Positions 22,118 to 35,730 of a DNA stretch of 64,000 bases are shown one piece after another. Origin of the DNA: Aegilops tauschii subsp. strangulata (Eukaryota; Streptophyta; Magnoliopsida; Poales; Poaceae). The position numbers and the translations under genes were made by a program. Numbering within the stretch: position 1 is the stretch's first letter; each line of letters begins with the position of its first letter. Location: assembly GCF_002575655.3 (NCBI RefSeq), contig NC_053035.3, positions 505,702,601 through 505,766,600 of the forward strand, written 5' to 3'. The notes below the pieces were generated by a model. That model worked only from the letters and a program-made list of their open reading frames with translations. It had not been told where the DNA came from and did not search any database.

Positions 22118-22440
22118 TGCCGGTCCTAATTTAGTGGTGTACAGAAAAAAATAGGGTACATAATTCGCTCCTTGGAAATTGCAAAATTTATTCTACCGTA
22201 CCCACCATTTTTTCTATAGAAAACCTGCTCTACACAAAAATGCCGAGAGAATCTTTTTTGTCAATAGGAGGGAATAAATGCTACACATGGACGGGCGCTA
22301 GTGTGAGAGAGAGACTCTTTCTGATGAAAGGGAGGGAGGCTATGGGCTCTGGTAACGTGTTGGAGTACTATATAAGAATACATAGTGGGAAAGAAATCGT
22401 AGTCGATCGTGATGTATATCCACAAAGATTTTGCACTGAA
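22118..22440 (+). repeat. Local tandem duplication, copy 1 (partner at 22963-23600)
   Basis: GCCGGTCCTAATTTAGTGGT at 22119 matches 22963 onward if the MITE at 22979-23270 is removed. GAGAGAGACTCTTTC, GGGA.GGAGGCTATG.CTCTG and AATC(G/A)(T/C)AGTCGAT(C/G)GTGAT then GTATATCCACAA match 23480-23590. Non-coding. Confidence 0.75.
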
Positions 22441-22962
22441 TTAATCTGACAGGGATCGTGTAAATTCAGATTATGTGAAGTTGCATTCAAACAAAAAAGG
22501 CGGCCGCCTCCAACTCGTGTGTGAACCACAACACTTGTGTGTAAGAGTGCTTTCTTGAGTTGATGTGAATAAGAGTCCTCCCTGCTTTCCTATCACGTAG
22601 TATAATATACTCCCTCTAATCCAAAAAAGTATCATGGCTTTAGTTCAAATTTAAACTAAAGTTGAACTAAAGTCACGACACTTATGTTGCTCCGAGGAGA
22701 GAAAACTAGGAGATGGCATCGAATCACACACAAACACGTTGGATGGTTGTGGATTGCCGACAGGGGCACATATTAACCATGGATTAGGATCAAAAGGGAA
22801 AAGGGAGGAAAGAGACGGGTGGATTTGTTGCCACGTGTGATTGGAAGATTGATCCATCCGTCTGAAGCCAAGAAAGAAGAAAGAAAACGGACAAGTGATC
22901 AGCTGACACCACCACATTTGGTCTTGCATCTAATCAAATGTAGCCCGACCAGCTAGCCCTGC

Positions 22963-23600
22963 TGCCGGTCCTAATTTAGGCCTTCTTTGGTTTGGAGGAA
23001 TTTTATAGGATAGGATTTTCATAGGAAGAATTCCTTTTGAGTCCTTTGGTTCGTAGGAATGCAATCCTATTTTTATAGAGCAATTCTTCCTATCCTCCAT
23101 ATTTCATAGGAAAATAAAAAATAGCCTAGACTCAATGGAAAGAAATCCTATGATGTGAATCAAAGACATCTTCTTTCCTACCTACTCATAGGATTTGAGA
23201 TGCATGTCATCTTATTTCCTATGACTTTTCTATTTCTATGATTTTTCTACCCTATGAACCAAAAGAGGTCTTAGTAGTGTATATAGAGAGAGAGAGAGAA
23301 ATGCAAGGTACAGATTTCCATCGTGGTGATCAAAATTTTCTTTTGCGGAAAGTACAATTTTTTAGATTCTATAGTCGAGAGATTTTTCCACGCAGAAAAA
23401 GAACACGCCCAGAGATTTCTTTTCTCACAGGAGGGGGAAATAAGCTAGTCAAATATACTAATGAGAGAGAGAGAGAGGAGATCGAGAGAGACTCTTTCCA
23501 TGGGATGAAAGGGATTGAGGCTATGACTCTGTAACGTGCAGTAAAGGGGAAACAAATCACAGTCGATGGTGATGTATATCCACAAGAGATCGATGTGGAG
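22963..23600 (+). repeat. Local tandem duplication, copy 2, interrupted by a Tourist MITE
   Basis: This is collinear with 22118-22440 on both sides of the MITE at 22979-23270. A GA-rich microsatellite at 23284-23300 and another at 23463-23492 lie inside. Non-coding. Confidence 0.72.
22976..23273. mobile_element. Tourist-like (PIF/Harbinger) MITE with TTA target duplication
   Basis: The 292-bp element (22979-23270) has terminal repeats GGCCTTCTTTGGTTT and, on the other end reversed, GACCTCTTTTGGTT. It is flanked by TTA on both sides, the Harbinger target duplication. Internal sequence is rich in CATAGGA/TCCTATG palindromic motifs. The duplicate locus at 22118-22142 preserves the empty site with a single TTA. 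Confidence 0.92.
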
Positions 23601-23859
23601 GGCGGTTATTGAACGAATGAATGACGCGGTATATCCACGGAGAAAGAGTATATATTACTCCCTCCGTTCTAAATTACTTGTTCTTTGCATAGGGAAGAGA
23701 AGAATATCGGGTCGGGCTCTCGTGCTGGGAGCCCTGCACACACTATGCTGCAGGGCCAACCAGTCGCCTCCACCTGTCCCCGTAGGCCCCACAGCTTACT
23801 AAACACATTCTCGTTTCTTTCAATTACTCAAAATTCTCTCTCTTTCCTGATCCCGGCGA

Positions 23860-24190
23860 CGGCCTGGTCCTCGGCTCCGCCGCGTCGGAGATGTATCACC
23901 GGCACCTCAACTCCGTCATCTGGAAGGCCGGTGTGCTGGCTATGTCAATCGACTATGGCCTCGCGCCGAAGCACCCGGTCTCTGCAGCCTACGAGGAGTG
24001 CTCAGCTGGCCGCGTCGAGGGGCGACCATGATTGTCGGAGCACGGCGATGCTGGCAGAATGACAGTGACGACCCCAGCATCGTTCACAACATAGCAATCA
24101 TGGCCGACACACGTTTTACCGAAAGGGACTTCACGCCGAGAGCTGCTTTGTCTACTTGGCCGAGAGCATGGGTTCTTCTTCCTCCCCCAG
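23860..24190 (+). pseudogene. Captured plant carboxylesterase (CXE/GID1-like alpha/beta-hydrolase) fragment
   Basis: The plus strand encodes LVLGSAASEMYHRHLNSV, then AGVLAMSIDYGLAPKHPVSA and AAYEECS. These match the region after the HGGG oxyanion motif in plant CXE carboxylesterases (VDYRLAPEHP.PAAY). After a frame change, GDHD is followed by NDSDDPSIVHNIAIMADTR, which corresponds to the nucleophile elbow GDSAGGNI.HN.A. The serine remains but the glycines around it are replaced. The HGGGF motif, the catalytic Asp and His and any start codon are missing. It could still be transcribed from the terminal repeat but cannot encode an esterase. Confidence 0.72.
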
Positions 24191-24394
24191 CCCAAGCGTG
24201 ACTAGTGTGATCCGCTGCATTATGATGATTTTGTTGAGCTTAACTGCAATTAGGTGATTGAAAACAGAGACATATGGATAGGTGAAGCAGGACATCAAAC
24301 TTCAGTTCGTACATATGGGTTAACGTCCGTGAATGTGTATACACTCTTCCCGATCTGACTATATCCGGTGAGTTGTAATACAACTCGCCTCTGC

Positions 24395-24624
24395 TTGTGG
24401 AGCTTGCATCGAGCTCCAATCTTGATGCGCGCCTCCACGTCCTCCTGCAGCATATCGGCGAATCAATGCTCCACCCAGTTCATCGCCTGGCGCCCGCACG
24501 CCCTTCAGTTCCAGTTTCCACCTTCTCACAGGTAGCTGGTCGGCTCAGATCGGGAATGGCGGCACGCGAGCAGCTACCGCTACATTGGCTCGGGCTTGGG
24601 CTCACCGGAGTCGGGCGGCGCTAG
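24395..24624 (+). other. GC-rich open stretch in the Pack-MULE, origin unknown
   Basis: A 75-codon plus-strand frame ends at 24624. Composition is coding-like, but I recognise no domain. It may be a second captured gene fragment. Confidence 0.3.
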
Positions 24625-24949
24625 CGAGAAAGCTCCCGTATTACCGCCGGCCAAGGCCACGACCACGAGCTGCAGACCTCACCTTGCGGAATCCTCTCTT
24701 GCAGAAGCTCTAACTCTATAGAATAATGGCCGCCGCAGGGATAAGGAAAGAGAGAGAATTTTGAGTAAATTAAGAGAAACGAGAATGTATTTAGTAGGCT
24801 GTGGGGCCTACAGGGACAGGTGGAGGCGGCTGGTTCGCCCTGCAGCATAGTGCGTGCAGGGCTCCCAGCACGAGAGCCCGACCCAAGAATATCCATCCAC
24901 GGGCGGATAAATAGCAGCACTGAAATCCGGCAGGGGCCATACATTTAGT

Positions 24950-25520
24950 AATTTCAGATTATCTGAATTTCCATTAAAAAAAAAGTGCGGACGGTACTTG
25001 TGAGTCTGCTACAGCTGTTGGATCCAGCGTTGGATCTGGTCCGAGACCATTGCAACGTACGTGTGCCTACGTGTTGCTGCTGCAACTGATAATTGGGCGT
25101 TGGTGTAGGTTGCGATGTGAGCCGTGTTGCCATCCGTCCAACTTGGCCGTGGTGCAAGCCACTATGCATGTTGTGGGTGGTGCAGGTTGCAACATGAATG
25201 GAGCTGCCAAGGCAACTCGGGCCGCGTTCCAAATCCCCATGTCTACCATGTGTGCGTGGAAGCACTGCGCGTCGTCTGGTCAAAATCGTATCCGACGGTC
25301 ACGATTTTGAAGAGTTTTTTTCGTAGGGAAAACACACATGACGTGGATATCTTGTAACGACATGTAAGATTTACCTCGCGAAAGGAAAAGGGTTGGGTGA
25401 AAGAATGAAGTAGAATCAGCATCTGGCATATTGTATTATAAAATAGAAAGAAAAAGGGATAAGAATTTGCACAGCCAAGAATTATGTATACTCTGGTATA
25501 CATGAAAAGGCGGCGCTTCA
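24950..25520. other. Spacer without recognised gene
   Basis: Several short overlapping frames on both strands at 24954-25310 reflect moderate GC content and contain no motif I recognise. No terminal repeats were seen. Confidence 0.35.
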
Positions 25521-25524
25521 GCCG

Positions 25525-26449
25525 GTTGCTCGAAGAAACTTTTTCTTTTGCATGGTAATACGTGTCTCATTCATACCATAAAGAACAAAGTACAAGTCAT
25601 GTAAAGACCGACATGACAAAACCGAAAAGATAGCAGGACATCTATGAGCTTGACACCAACGCCCGTCACCTGCCTCCGGCACCATCACAACAACCACCGA
25701 AGAAAAGAATGACGAATCACCTCCTTACCCGAGCTCGACGCGGCTCCATCGCTGATATGCAGCTTTGCGAACCTCCAAGGTGGCTCGCCAAAAGTGAAGC
25801 CCTTACCGTTGAACAAATCAGACCGGGGCAACACCCCGGACACGCCATCGAACTCCAGATCTGGCACCCCACCACGATTAAAACGCCGAAGGAGGAAACC
25901 ATATCTACCATCCACGAACCACGAGCCCATCACATGCTCCGTCTTCCAGATGTCGTCGATGCAGACCACAATCTGCATCCGCTCCCGGACTACCTCCCAA
26001 GCTCCGCGCCGACGCTGGAGCAAACGCCGTCGCAACGGCGGAGCCCGAGGACACAGGTCCACCAGGAGGATGCCATCGCCGCCACGCCATCCTTGCTTGA
26101 ACAGACTGGTTTTCAAATCCATCCCCAACCATAGGACCGATGGCCTCGTCAGGGAAGGATTCGAAGAATCTTTATTCAGCATTGTCATCGTCACCGCCGA
26201 AGCAAAGACGATGAACAATCTAAAAACCTAGACTACGAGAGAGTAAAAGCGACCCACGCGTGTGGATCCGGCGACTCCCCTCACCACCGACGACCGAGGT
26301 CGCCGGCGGAGGGAAGCCGCCGGAGAGTGGCGTTGAAAGATCAGCCTCCCTTGGCGGCGGCTAGGGTTCCAGCTGTCAGGGACGAGAGGAAAACAGGAAA
26401 GTACCGAACGTGCTTCGCCCGGACTTTCTTAATGTTGCTCGAAGAAACT
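25525..26449 (-). mobile_element. Non-LTR retroposon, minus strand, flanked by a 16-bp target duplication
   Basis: GTTGCTCGAAGAAACT occurs at 25525-25540 and again at 26434-26449. Between them lies 893 bp (25541-26433). Its minus strand ends GAGACACGTATTACCATGCA then AAAGAAAAA, a retroposon tail, and begins GC-rich with AACCCTAGCCGCCGCC, typical of an upstream untranslated region. A long duplication of variable sequence plus an A-rich tail defines target-primed reverse transcription. A 177-codon minus-strand frame (26218-25685) has no domain I recognise, so the element is non-autonomous or a degraded LINE-derived family. Confidence 0.85.
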
Positions 26450-26689
26450 GAAAAGGTTAAAAGGAGCATACTCCCTCCATCCCAAGGTAGACGACCCAGC
26501 CAAAAAAGTCAATTCTTTTATGAGCTTGACCTAATATACAGAAAAAAAAAAAGAACATCAGCAACTGCAATATTGAATAAATAGATTATGAGACAGTACG
26601 GTGGTTATATTGATATTGATTTGATATTGTTTATTATCTTATTATAATTTTCCTTTTTTTGCACAACTTGGTGAAGCATATAATTTTAT

Positions 26690-27005
26690 TTTATTTTTGC
26701 GAATACGCAAAGCTTTCCATTGATAGAAGAAGTTAGAACAAGTACGAGCACCTAAGACAGCGCCTTGACGAAGGAGAACGGCGTCGCCGTCCGATTCGGA
26801 TAACCGGACCTAGGGTTTCCCCTGATGCTCGAAGAGGGGCACAGACAACGCCTTCAAGAAGGGAACGACACCCTCAAGTGTCGCTGCTGCCAGCAAAAAT
26901 GCAGTGATTTCGGCCTAGCCAGATCCGAGCAATCCCAAGGCATCGAAGAATGAATCGGCGAAGAAGAAGTCGAGCCTAGGCCTGACTTTTTTGAAGTGAA
27001 ATTAA
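26690..27005 (-). mobile_element. Retroposon-like remnant, minus strand
   Basis: A T-rich start followed by GCGAATACGCAAAGCTTTCC and GC-richer sequence (AACGGCGTCGCCGTCCGATT, AACCGGACCTAGGGTTTCCC) resembles the tail-to-body order of the better defined retroposon at 25541-26433. No coding potential was recognised. Confidence 0.4.
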
Positions 27006-27392
27006 ATTGTATGCCGGATATGTTGGGGATGGAGGTAGAGTCGAACCAATGATTTTGTTGTTGTTGTGGTACTATTGGGGTGGAAGGCCGCGGTGAAGGA
27101 TGGTAGTATTGGGGTGGGTGATTATACATACATACGTACATGGCGGATGGGGATGGGGGTGTGGTACACGTGTACGGCCCAGAGCAGGGGTATCATGAAG
27201 GATATGCCAAGGAAGGAACGTGGCCGGTGGTTTGGTTGGAGGAATCAGGAATCGTCGCGCGTCGAGTCGAGACGCCTCCGCCTCCGCCTCCGCCTCGGCC
27301 TCCGCGTTGGTGTGGTGGGACCCACAGCCAGAGACAAAGACACCCCCGACCCGTCTGGAGACGGGCCGAGACGGCGGCGCCGGCATCTCCTC

Positions 27393-27400
27393 CATATATA
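27393..27400 (+). promoter_or_regulatory. Candidate TATA box of the UDP-glucose 4-epimerase gene
   Basis: CATATATA lies in a GC-rich promoter 259 bp before the ATG, followed about 30 bp on by a CT-rich tract (CCTCCTCCCTCCTGC) suited to a plant transcription start. The 5' leader would be about 220 bp of GAAGAA- and CT-rich sequence. Confidence 0.5.
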
Positions 27401-27651
27401 TCCGACCCTGCGCTTGGCCTCCTCCCTCCTGCATCTCATCTCCTTCCAGAGAAGAAGAAGAAGAAAGAAGAAGAGACAAACAAACAAACAAACCAACCGC
27501 TCGTCTCTCCGGGCTCTCAGAAACAAACTTCCCCTTCCTTCCATCCGCCCCCCACCCCATAAAACCCAAAGCCATCCATCCCATCCATCCCATTCCAAGT
27601 CGAGTCGAATTTCAAGTAGAAGAAGAAAGAACCAGAACAAGGAAGAAGAAG

Positions 27652-31686
<4,035 letters not shown>

Positions 31687-31916
31687 TTAATAGTCCCAGA
31701 GCCAGCAGTAGTAGTAGCAGCATACACCACCATCCATCTATATATTTATCCACCACCACCACAGAGAAGGAGAAGAAGAGTACTACTGATGTGTATAGGG
31801 AGTGAGTCGGATCCATCAGTAGCTTATAATTAATTATATTGTTCGCGTTAGAAAGCTAATCATATCGATCTCCCTTATGGAGTAGAAGAAATAAGGTTGG
31901 TTCCCTTGCCCTGTAG

Positions 31917-31918
<2 letters not shown>

Positions 31919-32008
<90 letters not shown>
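31919..32008. repeat. (AT)45 microsatellite downstream of the epimerase gene
   Basis: A pure 90-bp AT dinucleotide run lies 233 bp after the UGE stop codon. It is likely hypervariable and may lie just beyond the transcript end. Frames reading poly-Ile-Tyr across it are artefacts. Confidence 0.97.
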
Positions 32009-32010
<2 letters not shown>

Positions 32011-32482
32011 TGTCGCTCATGGCATAACTTACTACTTTTACCTACTGATATAAATATATATGCTTGGTTCATTTTTGTTGATTCTTGTTCTGCCCTGAGT
32101 TGAATTGGCTGCCTCTATATATGGTCTCTGTTCTGAATGAAGTCTGTTGTTGTCCCTGAGGCTTCTCTGCTTATTATTCTGCCCTGAACAATGAAATGTC
32201 ATCTCTTTGTGTTGTTGCTGAAGATGCCTATTTATGAGTTATGACGAACTGAACATAGTTCAGATGGCTATGCTCTTGGTGGTCCTGGATTATTCCAGAC
32301 TCTTCGGTGCTTTGGCTACGAGGCCTATGCAGAGGGTTCATCAAGATGTATTGCCTTCGTCTCTCGTTGGTGTTCACCATAGGAATCCAGTGTGTGTTTC
32401 TCAAACAAAAAAATAAAAATAAAAAACAGCACTAGTGGCCCAAACGATATTACAGAGAGCTTGTCAGTTTGTTAGGCCCGAA

Positions 32483-32586
32483 TCGTGTAAAGGGGAACAA
32501 GTCGAAACCACTAATTGATGAATACTCGTTGCAATCGTGTAAAGGGGAACAAGTCGAAATCACTAATTGATGAATACTCGTTGCAA
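32483..32586 (+). repeat. Perfect tandem duplication of a 52-bp unit
   Basis: Unit 1 (32483-32534) and unit 2 (32535-32586) begin TCGTGTAAAGGGGAACAAGT and end ACTCGTTGCAA. They differ at one position (ACC versus ATC). Recent slippage or an unequal event is likely. Confidence 0.9.
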
Positions 32587-32589
32587 AGG

Positions 32590-33360
32590 TCACTCAAACT
32601 CTCCTTGTTGCGACAAGTGGCACACGTGCAGTGCGTTACTTGTTGCAACCTGGGAGTTTTCCCTTTTTTCGTAGATCCGTTTATTCAGAACGTTTTATCT
32701 CTCAAACAGTGGGTCTAAATCTCGAACCGCTTTCACCGTTGGATTCCTCGCGTCGAGATCTTCAAAACTAGATCTCATGTTAATAGGTTTTGACAAACAT
32801 TTTTTATGAAAAAAATCATACGAAAAAACCGAACCAGGAGCACTGGTTTTTTCCCTTTCCGAAAGAGGCACGCCGTGCCTCTCACGAAATCACAACCGTG
32901 CCTCTCGCAGAAGCAAAACCGTGACTCTCGCGAAAGAAAAAAAACAAAAAACGCGTTCTTTTTCTGTTTTCGAGAGGCACGGCCGTGACTCTCGCGAAAG
33001 CAAAACTGTGCCTCTCGCGGAAGCAAAATAGTGACTCTCGCGAAAAAAATACTCATTTTTTCGCGTAATTTTTTCTATCAAAAAGCTAAGGAAGACCAAT
33101 GAAAAACCAAAACATCGAAAAAAACAAAAAAACCCGTTTAAAAAGCAGAAAACGCGTGCGAAAAAATAAAAAAATTAAATCCGGAGAAAGCGCCCAGAGC
33201 GTGACATGTGGTGAATGGCTAAGAGAGCGCCAAGTGGTGCTGCGAAGCTTCCGAAGGAGCGCTTGTTAATAATTGCTCTCCAAACAAGTTAGTTTGTTGC
33301 TAATACGAAGAAAGGGGACGAGAGCCCAGCACAATATAAAAACGAAGTAATGGATCAAGT
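32590..33360. repeat. Non-coding stretch with a degenerate GTGCCTCTCGCG minisatellite
   Basis: Between 32868 and 33045, GTG(C/A)CTCTCGCG.AAGCAAAA is repeated about seven times on the plus strand, including one inverted-like GAGAGGCACGGCCGTG. This motif is a familiar component of a Triticeae repeat. Flanks are A-rich without genes. Confidence 0.65.
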
Positions 33361-34170
33361 GAGGGGCGGCAAATTGACGCTTACTGCATCAAAATGCTCA
33401 GGTTTTGCACAGATGTGGGCGCCTATTTAGAGGAAATCCTGATTCTGGGACTCTCTAAATTTGCATTTTTTTTATTTCCTACGTTTTTGTTTTTATTTTT
33501 CTCTATTCTTTTGGAAAAATTCAGAAAATTGAAATTTTAATATATGTTTAAAATTTTCTGAAAAAATTGCAATTCAAAAAATGTAAATAATATTCAAATT
33601 TCTGAAGAATATTCATATTTTTTAATATTAGTGTTTCTTCAAAAAATCCCACATACATTTTTAAAATGGTCCACAATCATTTTTGAATAGTTAGATATTT
33701 TAAGAAATGTTTGCTTTAAAAAATATCTTTTCTATTTTTTGAAAACCAAATAAATAACCGACTAAAAACAAAACAAAATAGCTAGGAAAAACCTCTTGGC
33801 ACAGTATGCACACCGCTACAATGTTGCAAGCAATGGGTCAGCCCAGTCAGGGTACGCTCTATGCATCACACCCAAATTTTTTTAACCGGGCATATAACCC
33901 TTTTGCATTATAACTGAATAATGGAAATACATAGTTCTGAAACAATTAAGAAAGAGACGGGAAAGGGGAGAGCGAGTTGTGCATCGCCGGGAAACCCACC
34001 GCAAGAGCTTGCCCGCGAGACAGTTGCTATGGGGTGAAAACCACACATCTAACATAGGATCCATCAAGTGCATGACAGCAAAAATAAAGACGCGATGCTC
34101 TGAACATATTGAGCACCAAGACGCCACACAGGAGCAGGGGACCAAATATCACACCCATATTTGACGAATT
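33361..34170. other. AT-rich spacer without recognised gene
   Basis: 33420-33800 is very AT-rich with TTTTTGAA-type phrases. 33880-34165 is more balanced and may be an old repeat. I see no domain in any frame. Confidence 0.35.
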
Positions 34171-34176
34171 AATAGA

Positions 34177-34285
34177 GCGTCAAATAGAAGGCTCGTATGA
34201 TCAAGTGATGAAGACGCCACCTGCATGGCACTCAGCCTGGCTACAATCCATGTACTTGGTGGTCTAGCCGCAAATTAACCAGCCA
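34177..34285 (-). pseudogene. Remnant of a tandem PR-1/CAP gene copy (C-terminal exon part)
   Basis: On the minus strand the sequence encodes TTKYMDCSQAECHAGGVFIT, which aligns to TTKYVGCGRAECLAGGVFIT of the intact gene 0.5 kb away, then SYEP for SYDP. Codons for Arg and Cys next to these have become stops (TAG at about 34263, TGA at about 34205). Only about 100 bp remains. It shows that the PR-1 locus was once a tandem pair in the same orientation. Confidence 0.82.
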
Positions 34286-34751
34286 ATTCCCACTCTCTCC
34301 TTAATTAACGAAAATGACATGTCTTTTTTAAGAAAAGAAAAAGGTGTTGTGTTTGGGGCTTCTAGCTTATGGTGCGTGTTGGAATTCCAAAAACAAAAAC
34401 AAGGGTTATTTTTAGTTGAGCAAGGAAAGTGTACCATTTTCGTATATAGTTGAAGATGCCTATATCCATAGCATGGTGACATGGTGTGATGTAAAAAGTG
34501 TATTACTAATGAAAACCAAAAGACTGAAAGCTAAAATTGAGTTGTCGCGGGCCAAAGATATTACACAATATAGAGTCCGGCAGATCAAAAAATGTTAGTC
34601 CCAAATCCAGTAAATTAAGTTAAAAAAAGTCGAGTAAATTAAGACAAGCTGCTAGTTCGCTAATAAAAAGAAAATGAAAATTAGAGGTGTAGTCCAGCCC
34701 AGCCCAGCCCAGCCCAATATGAAGAGGCAAATGGGTTACTACTGTGAAGAA

Positions 34752-35489
34752 TTAGGTGAGCGGCACCTCTCCCTTCCAGTTTCCGGGCGGGTCGTAGGAG
34801 CAGGTGATGAAGACGCCGCCGGCGAGGCACTCGGCCCGGCCGCAGCCGACGTACTTTGTGGTCCGCCACACGATCTGCGTGAAGTGCTCGCAGACCTGGC
34901 CCGGGTGGCAGGCCTGCGCCCGCCAGTCGTAGAAGGAGGACTCGCTGGCCCAGTCGCCCACGGCCTCCACGGCCTTCCAGTCCCACCCCGTGCCCCAGAA
35001 CACGTTCTCGCCGTAGGGGGACCCCACCGAGTGCATCATCACGCAGTCGAACCGCCGCGCGTCCGACCACCGCCGCGCGTACCGCGCCAGCTTCTTGCTC
35101 CACCGCAGCGGCGGCACGCCGTACTTGGCCCGCACCTGGTTGTGCGCGTCCAGGAACTCCGTCGTCATCGTCTTGTACCCGCCCCGCCCGCCCGTGAAGG
35201 ACCGCAGCCCCTTCTTGGCCGCCTCCGCGAAGAAATCCGCCGCGTTACCGTCTGGCCATGAAGGCTTCTCCTTCTTGTCCTTCTTGCCCGCCGGCGGAAG
35301 GTAAGTCGCGGCATTGCCGTCTGGCCATGAAGGCGAAGAGGAAGAAGAAGACTTGTCCTTCTTCTTGTTGCCGCCGAGGTGGTCGTGCGAGTGGAACAAG
35401 GCCGCCGCGATGTCGATGTGGACGGCGGCAGGCGCGTCCACTAGCACTAGGAGAAGGAGGCCGAGGAGCACAAGCCCGCCGGGCGCCAT
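34752..35489 (-). CDS. Secreted CAP-domain protein, PR-1-like, 245 residues, intronless
   Basis: The protein starts with a hydrophobic signal peptide (about residues 1-22, GLVLLGLLLLVLVDAPAA), so secretion to the apoplast is expected. Residues 23-105 are an unusual Ser/Lys/Asp-rich linker that holds PSWPDGNAA twice (53-61 and 76-84). The CAP domain runs from about 108 to the end. Its signatures are HNQVRAKYGVPPLRW, HSVGSPYGENVFWG, CEHFTQIVWRTTKYVGCG and CSYDPPGNWKG. His153, Glu161 and His202 match the CAP cavity, and six cysteines (149, 194, 200, 216, 221, 230) fit three disulphides. The CAPE-type C-terminus (P.GN.....P) ends in VPLT rather than the usual RPY. PR-1 proteins bind sterols and are defence-associated; the role of this divergent member is not shown. 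Confidence 0.93.
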   Translation of the reverse strand: MAPGGLVLLGLLLLVLVDAPAAVHIDIAAALFHSHDHLGGNKKKDKSSSSSSPSWPDGNAATYLPPAGKKDKKEKPSWPDGNAADFFAEAAKKGLRSFTGGRGGYKTMTTEFLDAHNQVRAKYGVPPLRWSKKLARYARRWSDARRFDCVMMHSVGSPYGENVFWGTGWDWKAVEAVGDWASESSFYDWRAQACHPGQVCEHFTQIVWRTTKYVGCGRAECLAGGVFITCSYDPPGNWKGEVPLT

Positions 35490-35724
35490 GAATGAATGAT
35501 CTCCTCTCCTTGGTTGCTTGCTGCGCTTTGTCTCGTGGCCGTATGGAATAATGGATCAAACTTGTCTTGAACTTGCATGCATGCCTTTTGCTGCCAAAAT
35601 TAGCCTGCCTTTTGCTGCCAAGCAACATGCATGCAGTCCCCAGAAGTGGATGGCTCGCATGCAGCACCCTCGATCTCAGGCAAATCATTTCCAGTGGCCC
35701 CGCCAAACTAGGTCTTCCCATGAG

Positions 35725-35730
35725 TTGACC
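35725..35730 (+). promoter_or_regulatory. Candidate W-box upstream of the PR-1-like gene
   Basis: TTGACC, a WRKY-binding core, lies 236 bp upstream of the ATG. Such boxes are common by chance; the link to defence regulation is an inference from the gene family. Confidence 0.25.

Larger units (their letters stand above)
20130..22985 (+). repeat. Segmental duplication, copy 2 (partner at 10300-15060)
   Basis: Blocks collinear with copy 1 are spread over this interval: 20300-20450, 20965-21290 and 22500-22985. The last is best conserved and includes AACGGACAAGTGATC and CACCACATTTG. Intervening sequence differs because each copy has gained its own MITEs and retroposon pieces. Non-coding throughout. 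Confidence 0.68.
23700..24893 (+). mobile_element. Pack-MULE: Mutator-like element with 9-bp target duplication and a captured carboxylesterase fragment
   Basis: The element spans 23709-24884 (1176 bp). The ends are long terminal inverted repeats (23709-23864 and 24728-24884, about 156 bp, highly similar), both beginning GGGTCGGGCTCTCGTGCTGG. AAGAATATC is perfectly duplicated at 23700-23708 and 24885-24893, the 9-bp hallmark of Mutator transposition. The roughly 860-bp interior has no transposase. It holds a broken carboxylesterase fragment (about 23860-24130) and a second GC-rich open stretch (24395-24624) of unknown origin. Confidence 0.93.

Noticed and set aside
31875..32103. Poly-Ile-Tyr ORFs
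   Set aside because: Translation of the AT microsatellite.
34674..35261. 195-codon plus-strand ORF
   Set aside because: It is antisense to the CAP-domain gene and consists of low-complexity Pro/Arg/Ala sequence.
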